Part shown: positions 57,155 through 64,000 of the stretch, one piece after another
How positions within the stretch are numbered: the stretch's first letter is position 1
How the letters are laid out: every line of letters begins with the position of its first letter
NCBI RefSeq assembly: GCF_003086295.3
Contig: NC_092054.1
Coordinates: 51,323,408-51,387,407 of the forward strand
Source of the DNA: Arachis hypogaea
Lineage: Eukaryota; Streptophyta; Magnoliopsida; Fabales; Fabaceae
Length of the DNA stretch: 64,000 bases
Reading direction: 5' to 3'
Position numbers and translations under genes: made by a program
Notes under the pieces: model-generated
Seen by the model: the letters and a program-made list of their open reading frames with translations, nothing else
The model's database searches: none
What the model was told of the DNA's origin: nothing

Positions 57155-59119
57155 TTAATGTATCTGCAATAATATTTTGTCACCCTTAATATATTCAATT
57201 TTTATTGGATATTGTAACAAAAATAATTGCCATCTTACCAATTGTCCATGGTTATAATCAACTTTTAAATTATATCGTATGAAACCTGTTAGGTAACTTG
57301 AATCTGTCCTTAATGTAAATTCTCTGGGTAGTAAATCAATTTTCCATTTTTTAAGAGATTTAATTGCTGCTAGAGTTTCCTTTTCATGAGTGGTATATCT
57401 CTGTTCTGTTGGAGTAAAAGTCCCTGAAATATACCTGCAAAGTAATTCCTTTGGGGAATCTTTAGAATCTAGTGATTCTTTTTCTTGTTCCAAACTTTTT
57501 ATAGCTTTCTTAGCTTTTAGACATCCTGACCAGGTTATGTCTGAAGCATCTGTTTCTACTATTAAGTAGTCATTTTCTTCTGGAATATAAAGTTCTGGAA
57601 GTTTTTCACATAATTCTTTAATCCTTTGAATTTGCATACTATCTTTTTCATCCCATTTCCATTCTTTTTTAGTACTTATTTTTGGAAATAAGCTTTTAGT
57701 GTATTCTGTTATATTTTTTAAAAATCCTTGATCAGAAATATAATTTATACACCCTAAAAATCTTTGTAATTGTTTTCTATCTTCTATTTTATTAGGAAAT
57801 AAATTTACCTTTTCTAGGATATTTGGCTGAAGTTTTAGCTTTCCTTGAGTGGATAGAATTAATCCAAGAAACTCTATTTCTTGTTTTGCTATTTTTGCTT
57901 TCTTTTTGCTAAGAACTAATCCTTTTTCTTTACATCTTTCTAAAACTATTAATAATTTTTGAAGATGATCTTCTCTATCCTGTTTTGTAAAAATTAGTAT
58001 ATCATCAATGTACACTAAAACAAATTCATTTAACTCTTTTAGATTTTCTTCCATAAATCTTCGATAAATACCTGGGGCTTGTTTTAATCCGAATGGTAAT
58101 ACATTCCATTCATAGAGCAACACACTTGTTGATTCTTTTGTTGGGCAAGTAAAAGCAGTTAATTTCTTTGTTTCTTCGTCTAAACGAAGTTGCCAATATC
58201 CTGATTTTGCATCAAGAGATGAAAACCAAGTTGCTCCTTTGATTTTTTCTAAAATAGAATCTTTTCTTGGAAGTTTATGAGCATCACCAATAGTTGCTTC
58301 ATTCATCTTCTTATAGTTAATAACCATTCTTTGTTTTCCCCTTTTAATTTCATTATTGTTTTCGACATAAAAGGCTGGAGTCGCATGAGGACTTTTACTT
58401 AATCTTATAATTCCTTTTTCCAAAAGATCTCTACATTCTAATGAAAACTCTTCTCTATCTCTTACGGAATAAGGAATTTTATTTGGAACATTTATCTCTT
58501 TTGTAGGATCTTTTAATTTAATACTTACTAATTCGTTATTTGTATTTTTAATATCTAAAGGATTTTCAGCACAAATTTCATCCAAAAATTCTTCTATCTT
58601 TATTTCAAGATTATTTTTTGGGATATTTATCTGAAAGTATAAATTTAAATAACATGTCTCTAATATAGAAAATATTTTAAATTTTAATATCTTATCTATA
58701 GTAGTAGTCGGTATTTTTATACGTTTTGATTTTTGATTTATTGAAGAATCGTGTGGAGCTTTTAAAACTATATATGTTAATTCTTGAATGAATGGATGAT
58801 ATAGCTTTAAAAAATTATTTCCTATGATAAAATCCATTCCAGAATCTAACATATATATAGATGGAACAATGAACCTATAATTTTGAATAAAAATTTCAAC
58901 CATCTCTGCTTTTTGGTTAATTTTATGTATTGATTTGTCAGCTATTCTAACTCTTAATGGTTTCTTTAATTTTTTCCAATCAAGTTTTATATTTGAACTA
59001 GCAAAGCATTGTGTTGCTCCAGAATCTATGAAGGCATTTATAAACTTTTCTGTTATTTTTATAGTAATAAATGTAGCATTATTACTTAGTCTCTGAGTCT
59101 GTTTCCGAGACATATTCAA
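57155..59119 (-). CDS. Viral polymerase: protease, reverse transcriptase, RNase H
   Basis: An intact 654-aa ORF, with typical caulimovirid order. Aspartic protease: FIDSGATQCF near residues 30-40. Reverse transcriptase: PHATPAFYV, RMVINYKKMN, WFSSLDAKSGYWQ, LPFGLKQAP and the YIDDILIF active site near residue 370. RNase H: IVETDASDITWSG, HEKETLAAIKSLKKW and LRTDSSYLTGF, covering the catalytic acidic residues. There is no integrase, which separates it from LTR retrotransposons. The start overlaps the coat-protein ORF by 38 bases in another frame. No stop was found, which is unusual for an endogenous copy. Confidence 0.9.
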   Translation of the reverse strand: MNMSRKQTQRLSNNATFITIKITEKFINAFIDSGATQCFASSNIKLDWKKLKKPLRVRIADKSIHKINQKAEMVEIFIQNYRFIVPSIYMLDSGMDFIIGNNFLKLYHPFIQELTYIVLKAPHDSSINQKSKRIKIPTTTIDKILKFKIFSILETCYLNLYFQINIPKNNLEIKIEEFLDEICAENPLDIKNTNNELVSIKLKDPTKEINVPNKIPYSVRDREEFSLECRDLLEKGIIRLSKSPHATPAFYVENNNEIKRGKQRMVINYKKMNEATIGDAHKLPRKDSILEKIKGATWFSSLDAKSGYWQLRLDEETKKLTAFTCPTKESTSVLLYEWNVLPFGLKQAPGIYRRFMEENLKELNEFVLVYIDDILIFTKQDREDHLQKLLIVLERCKEKGLVLSKKKAKIAKQEIEFLGLILSTQGKLKLQPNILEKVNLFPNKIEDRKQLQRFLGCINYISDQGFLKNITEYTKSLFPKISTKKEWKWDEKDSMQIQRIKELCEKLPELYIPEENDYLIVETDASDITWSGCLKAKKAIKSLEQEKESLDSKDSPKELLCRYISGTFTPTEQRYTTHEKETLAAIKSLKKWKIDLLPREFTLRTDSSYLTGFIRYNLKVDYNHGQLVRWQLFLLQYPIKIEYIKGDKILLQIH

Positions 59120-60377
59120 AAATATAGTCTAAATTATCATCAGATTCCTCTAAAGGTTCCATGAAAATAGACTTAGCAATTTCTATTTGTTTAGTAAGAT
59201 CCTTTTTATCCTTCTTTTTCGGACATTCATTTGCATAGTGTCCTTCTTCTTGGCAATACCAACATTTACAATTTTCTTTTTTATTTGGGCAATAGTTATT
59301 TCTTTGTCTTTTGTTTTTATTATTATTTTCCTTTCTAAAATATCTCTTTTTTCTCCAATTTGGATAGTATTTTCTTTTTCTAAATTGATATTTTCTTTTT
59401 CTTTGAAAATTTTTATTAAGACCATATTTTTGAGGTATCTCTTCATTATCTTGACAACAAATTCTAATTATGTTTGCAAATCTTTTTTGAGTTGCTTCTT
59501 GCATACAACGTTCTTTTATTTCCTCTCTTATTGCAGAGGTTGCTCCACCAAAGTTATTTTCAATTGTTCCTCTATTTATTTCTCTTATAAATCTTCCCAT
59601 TATAAATTCATTAGCAGGATATGGAAGTTTTGTTATATACATACTAAGATAATGATTTTTATCTTCTTCTTTTAATTTGTAATAATGTATTCTATATTCA
59701 CATATATAAGACTCCACATTACATAGATCATATATCTGAATATTAGCTAAATGGTTTTTTGCTTCTTGATATTCTTTATTATAAACTTCTTGTCTATGAT
59801 CTATAATATTTTTTCCGAAAAATTCTTTATATAGAATCATCATTATATATAATATCTTATCATAAGCTGTAGGCTTTGTTGCTAATTCTTCTATTATTTG
59901 GTTTTCTATTGATGTCATATAATCTCTTATAGTTCCTTTAGTATGAAACCCTATGTAATTCCAAATATCTCTTCCAGACAATTCACTAAGTTTTGGATTA
60001 GTAAAGGCTTCTAATAAAAAGGAATTCAACCAATTTTCAAAATTTTCTTTTTCGTTCTTTTTGCAGTCTAAATCGAGCATTCTTTCTCCTTCCATTTCCT
60101 GGATTTTAGGAACATATTTTGATGGTATTTTTGTATATTTTGAATCTTTATTTGTAAACCCTTTTTTAAAAGCATAATTATCAAAACTTGTTTCCCATTT
60201 AAATTGAGATTAATTATCCTTAGATGTTCCAGCTTCATTTTTTACTTGTATTGGAATTGCTGGTTCTTCGTCACTTGAATAATCTAGAATATGTTCTTCA
60301 TTTTCTATATTTTCAGAATTTACTAATTCTTCTTCTATTTGAAAACCATGTTCCATAATATTATTTTCTTGAGCCAT
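59082..60377 (-). pseudogene. Viral coat protein, one in-frame stop
   Basis: The frame starts at ATG 60377 (MAQENNIMEHGFQIEEE) with an acidic N-terminal region, as in caulimovirid capsid precursors. It is interrupted by TAA at 60212-60210 and is then open through 60095-59082. A basic stretch (KRKYQFRKRKYYPNWRKKRY) precedes a CCHC zinc knuckle, CWYCQEEGHYANEC, that binds RNA, followed by an acidic tail. Total length is about 432 codons, close to soymovirus coat proteins. The last 38 bases overlap the polymerase ORF. Confidence 0.85.
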
Positions 60378-60427
60378 TTTTAATTATTTAAAAAGCATTG
60401 TAACTTCTTCTAATTTTTCTTCAATAT

Positions 60428-60847
60428 TCATAATTTCAATGGTGGTTTTACTTTTAAGTCTGTTATGTTGATTATATTTTGGAATTTTTCTTCTTTGGGA
60501 TTCTCTTTTTCCTTATTTCTTTGAAATTTTATGGATATTAATATTTCTTCAAGCATATCTACTATAGAATTTAATTGTGGGTTAAAAGTATGATAAAGAT
60601 GTGGGGAATCATTTCCATGGTAGCATTTTTTAGAGGTTCCGTGTGAAAAATAAGTTTTTTCAGGTTTTTGAAGTCCTTCAATAAAACTTATAGTAAAATA
60701 AAGATTTTGAGAAAAATCATTTTGTATTGATTTTAAGAATTCGGTGTCATTACAGTTAACATTAGTTAAAATCATTAATTTTTGATCTATTAATTTTGAT
60801 AATTTAATTATTTCTTCTCTTAAATCTTCTAATTTACTTTTTTCCAT
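60428..60847 (-). CDS. Viral ORF upstream of the coat protein, 139 aa
   Basis: It begins MEKSKLEDLREEIIKLSKL (probable coiled coil) and ends TDLKVKPPLKL, 50 bases before the coat-protein ATG. The position matches ORF III (virion-associated protein) of caulimoviruses and soymoviruses, and a basic, proline-containing C-terminus is compatible with that. Sequence similarity alone was not enough to be sure. Confidence 0.5.
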   Translation of the reverse strand: MEKSKLEDLREEIIKLSKLIDQKLMILTNVNCNDTEFLKSIQNDFSQNLYFTISFIEGLQKPEKTYFSHGTSKKCYHGNDSPHLYHTFNPQLNSIVDMLEEILISIKFQRNKEKENPKEEKFQNIINITDLKVKPPLKL

Positions 60848-60971
60848 TAGGTGACGCTTTTCTTTGTGAAGAGTTATGGTTTAAAGTGAAAAGTGTAGCT
60901 TTTAGAAAGTGTGGTGTAAGCAAATCTTTAAATCTGTATGACTTTTTGATCTGTATAATAAAATTCACCTT

Positions 60972-60980
60972 CTTTATATA
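60972..60980 (-). promoter_or_regulatory. Possible TATA box near the right viral end
   Basis: The minus strand reads tatataaag, about 125 bases before the 139-aa ORF. It may be fortuitous in this AT-rich sequence. Confidence 0.3.
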
Positions 60981-61064
60981 TGGGTTGGTTCTTGACTCCT
61001 TAGAATTTTTTTTCCTCAACGAGTCCTGCAACAAAAAGAGAGAAAGTTTTAATATCGATAACAA

Positions 61065-61246
61065 TATTAATTAGCTAAGACAGAAGAAAATATTAATTAG
61101 TTAAAATATAGATTTAATTTTAATTGATATAATTATTTTTTTAAAAAAATTATGGCATATACACTTTTAATTGATGAAGAAAATTGATAACTAATTTCAT
61201 ATATTATAATCAAAGAGAGCTTTCTCTTATATAATTCAAAAAGATT
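61065..61246. other. AT-rich junction DNA
   Basis: AT-rich sequence between the apparent right end of EPRV1 and the MITE. No gene. The virus-host junction could not be placed to the base. Confidence 0.3.
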
Positions 61247-61766
61247 AAAGTATTAAATTGGTCTTTTACATTTGGATGTAATCCTATTTTGGTCTTTAAG
61301 GTTTAAAGTATCTTATTTGAATTCAAAAAAGTTTCATTTAGTTCCAATATAGTCCTACCGTGAGGTCAAAGTTAAATAATTAACGGAATGTCCTACATAT
61401 AACAGCAGTACAAGAACAAGCAAGCTCCAAAGCCACAAAATCAACTGTGAACGCATCAATACATTTATTTATCATTCTTCTTATAATTTAAATGAAATAT
61501 TTTCTATAGAAATAAAGAGAATGATAAATAAATATATTGATATATCTATGGTTGATTTTGTGCCTCTAGAGCTTGTACTTGTTCTCTAGATTATTGATGT
61601 TGTTCTTATACTGCTATTATGTAGGGCATTCCATTAATTATTTAACTTTGACCTCACGGTAGGACTACATTGAAGCTAAATGATTTTTTTTGGATTTAAA
61701 TAGGACACTTTAAACCTTAAGAAACAAAATAGGATTACACCCAAATGCAAGGACCAATTTAGTATT
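61247..61766. mobile_element. Long-TIR MITE (about 520 bp)
   Basis: The halves are inverted copies. The left reads ggatgtaatcctattttggt and later gtcctaccgtgaggtcaaag; the right has their complements near 61720-61740 and 61650-61670. Arms are roughly 200 bp with some mismatches. No ORF and no clear target duplication. Confidence 0.7.
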
Positions 61767-62349
61767 TTATCCATTAAAAAATGAAAGAGTTTTGTGATTT
61801 TTTTAATTTATTTATAAATTAATATTCTAATTTAACTTATCATTTCTTTATTTATGATTTTGTGGATAAAGAAATAGAGAAAAATTCATGTATAGGACCA
61901 GGAATATATAATTGTGATAGCTGTGTAAAATCTTTAAATATAATTAAGAGAATTTAAAGGTCAATCAATACCTTAACTAGAGAACAAAAAAATACTTTAA
62001 TTTCTATAATAGATAAATTAGGAGATTCTTTCTTAAAAGATGAATTCTTATTTCAATTAAATGATCTGATTAAAAAAGAAGAAAAATCTAAAGAAGAAAT
62101 AAGGCCGGTAGAAATTAAGAAAATATATAATAGGTTTAGAACACTTAAAGAAAAAACTTCTTTAAAATATTTACATGAAGAGATAAAAATGTTAAAATCT
62201 GAAATTTCTGAATTGAAACAACAAAATATATCTCTTGATTATAGAATACTAAAATTAGAAGGCAAAAATATAGTAAGATTACAAAAAGAAAAAGAAAAAT
62301 TAGAATCAATATAAGAAGAAGAAGAAATTATAAATCCAATTAATTATAT

Positions 62350-62900
62350 TAATGAATTATCATTATTAATTAACCAAAAATGGTATACCCCTACAGTCAT
62401 AATAATCGGAACAGAGAAATTTGAGTTTATGGCTATGATAAACTCAGGGGCAGATGTAAATTGTATCCAAGAAGAATTAATACCTACCAAGTACTATAAA
62501 AAAATAACTGAAACTATTGTCAAAGTAGAAAATGACAAAATGACTATAAACTATAAGACTTCTAAAGCAAAAATTTGTAAGAAAAATGTATGCTTTTTAA
62601 CTACCTTTTTTTTCTAACAAAAGGAATATCTCAACAAGTTATATTAAGAAACTCCTTCACTCTATTATTATATCCTTTTACGGTAGATGTAAATGGTGTA
62701 ACCACCTATTGTATACCAAACCAACCTATTCTATTCGAATTTATACAAAAATCCAAAAGGAAGGAATTAAATTTACTACAACAAATGGCTACTTCACAAA
62801 TCAATATAATAGAAAGAAAAAAAAAACACGATAGTTTCCTGAACCAAGAAATTGTATATAAGAAAATAGAACAACAATTAGAAAGTCAAAAAATTTAGAC
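62350..62900 (+). pseudogene. EPRV2 protease region, frameshifted
   Basis: A retropepsin-like motif MINSGADVNCIQEE (NSGA where DSGA is usual, so the catalytic aspartate appears changed) is followed by a linker. After a frame break near 62615 the sequence TLLLYPFTVDVNG and ELNLLQQMATSQINIIERKK continues. Non-functional. Confidence 0.65.
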
Positions 62901-62989
62901 TCTAATAAAAGGGATAGAAGATAGGATAAAAAAGGACTTGTGCAGCCTAAACCCAAAAGTTTTTCATTATAGAAAATTACATGAAATAT

Positions 62990-64000
62990 CTCTACTCTAT
63001 GAAGATGACTTTAATGAAAAAAAATATCCCCACTAAAGCCAAAATGATACAAATGAACAAAGAATTATTAACATATTGTAAAAAAAAATTCCAGGAATAC
63101 TTAGATAAAGGACTAATCAGGCCATCAAAATCTCCTTAGAGTTGCACAAGATTCTATGTAATGAAAGCTTCAAAAATCGAAAGAGGAGCTCCAAGGTTAG
63201 TAATTAATTATAAGTCTTTAAATAAAGCCTTAAAATGGATAAGATATCCCTTACCAAATAAAAATGACTTAATTAAAAGACTAAGTAAGGCTACTATATT
63301 CTTTAAATTTGATTTAAAATACAGATACTATCAAATATCAGTAAAAGAAGAAGACCGATATAAAACAGCTTTTATATCACCCTTTGGACATTGTGAATGG
63401 AATGTAATGCCCTAATGGTTAAAAAATGCACCAAGTAAATTTCAAGAAATTATGAATAATATTTTTTATTCATATGTAGATTTTACCATAGTCTACTTAG
63501 ACGATGTTCTTGTATACTCTAAAGGAATAAACCAGCATATTCAGCACCTAGAAAATTTATTAATATTATAAAAGAAAATGGTCTTGTCCTATCTAAAAAG
63601 AAAATAGACATATTTATAACAAAAGTAAGGTTTCTAGGATATAAAATTTTTCAAGGAACAATTACTCCGATTAAGAGATCTGTTAAATTTGTAAAAAAAT
63701 TTCTAAATGAAATTATCGACAAAAAATAATTACAAAGATTTTTAGGATGTCTTAATTATGTAGCCGAATTTCTACCAGGAATAAGAACTTTATGTGAACC
63801 TTTGTATAAAAGGCTAAGAAAACAGCCTCCTCTTTAGACAAAAGACATGTCTAAAATAGTTCAAAAAATTAAATATTTAATAAAAAAAATTCCTTGTTTG
63901 AGTATACCAGACCCTAAGACAAGTCTAATTGTAGAAACAGATGCTTCAGAATTAGGGTATGGAGGAATACTTAAACAAGTCCTTCCAAACTCCTCAAAAG
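62990..64000 (+). pseudogene. EPRV2 reverse transcriptase/RNase H, multiple stops
   Basis: Recognisable blocks are RGAPRLVINYKSLNKAL (63184-63235), KFDLKYRYYQISV, AFISPFGHCEWNVMP then a stop at 63414, TIVYLDDVLVYSKG near 63485-63525 (RT active site), GLVLSKKKIDIF, LQRFLGCLNYVAEFLPG, and LIVETDASELGYGGILKQ (RNase H start) at the window end. Stops lie near 63137, 63414, 63571, 63727 and 63835. Caulimovirid type without integrase in view. Confidence 0.8.

Larger units (their letters stand above)
42296..61064 (-). mobile_element. Endogenous soymovirus-like pararetrovirus (EPRV1), nearly complete
   Basis: Read on the minus strand from about 61064: a 139-aa ORF, coat protein, polymerase, transactivator (split by an 11.3-kb retroelement), 35S-like promoter and leader, movement protein, three small ORFs, and a short ORF containing the tRNA-Met primer site. 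Viral sequence totals about 7.4 kb. The primer site lying inside a short ORF downstream of the movement protein, not in the main intergenic region, is a hallmark of soymoviruses. Each gene starts at or just after the previous stop, as in polycistronic caulimovirids. Damage consists of one stop in the coat protein, one stop and one insertion in the transactivator. The exact outer junctions are uncertain. Confidence 0.8.
61790..64000 (+). mobile_element. Second endogenous pararetrovirus (EPRV2), decayed, runs off the window
   Basis: Plus-strand remnants of a caulimovirid polyprotein of a different type from EPRV1. Order: a coiled-coil region (62000-62310), a protease, and reverse transcriptase to the start of RNase H at the window end. 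Frames are broken by several stops and shifts. It resembles petuvirus/florendovirus-like endogenous elements; the genus is uncertain. Confidence 0.7.

Noticed and set aside
59187..59675. Hydrophobic 162-aa ORF on the plus strand
   Set aside because: It is the antisense shadow of the lysine-rich viral coat protein.

Overview
The window looks like a transposon-dense, probably pericentromeric, stretch of a legume nuclear genome. I infer Arachis (peanut) or a close relative from the type of retroelement family and from an integrated virus that looks like a soymovirus. No intact host gene was found. Almost everything can be assigned to nested mobile elements, gene fragments carried by one of them, or two integrated pararetroviruses. 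One assembly gap of exactly 1,000 N lies at 23446-24445.

Layout. 1-6892: 5' part of a minus-strand LTR retrotransposon (A1) with a tRNA-Asp primer site, a gag-protease ORF, a broken second ORF and no polymerase. 6893-9190: AT-rich DNA with a SINE-like insertion and a 96-bp palindrome. 9190-31313: a PIF/Harbinger DNA transposon, split by a minus-strand Ty3/gypsy element (C, 9473-28664). The LTR of C is itself split by a plus-strand element of the A family (A2, 11813-26689). The 3' LTR of A2 is in turn split by a 4.2-kb GA/CT-rich insertion. 31317-39394: a CACTA transposon with GCT target duplications and no transposase. It carries exon-intron fragments resembling SCD2, Shugoshin and RPN10, plus a solo LTR. 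39398-42295: AT-rich DNA with two MITEs.

42296-61064 is a minus-strand, circularly permuted genome of a soymovirus-like caulimovirid. The order on the minus strand is: a 139-aa ORF, coat protein, polymerase, transactivator, 35S-like promoter, movement protein, three small ORFs, and a short ORF holding the tRNA-Met primer site. The polymerase and movement-protein frames are open. The coat protein and transactivator each have one stop, and the transactivator is also split by an 11.3-kb LTR element without genes (45512-56849). After a MITE (about 61247-61766), a second, unrelated and more decayed pararetrovirus polymerase lies on the plus strand and runs off the window end.

The signals most worth follow-up are: palindromes of about 17 bp repeated every 31 bp in five separate arrays inside the A-family elements; a 5' tRNA-Cys fragment sitting at a deletion in A1; the CACTA element with several captured genes; and the nearly open endogenous soymovirus-like genome with its as-1/TATA promoter.
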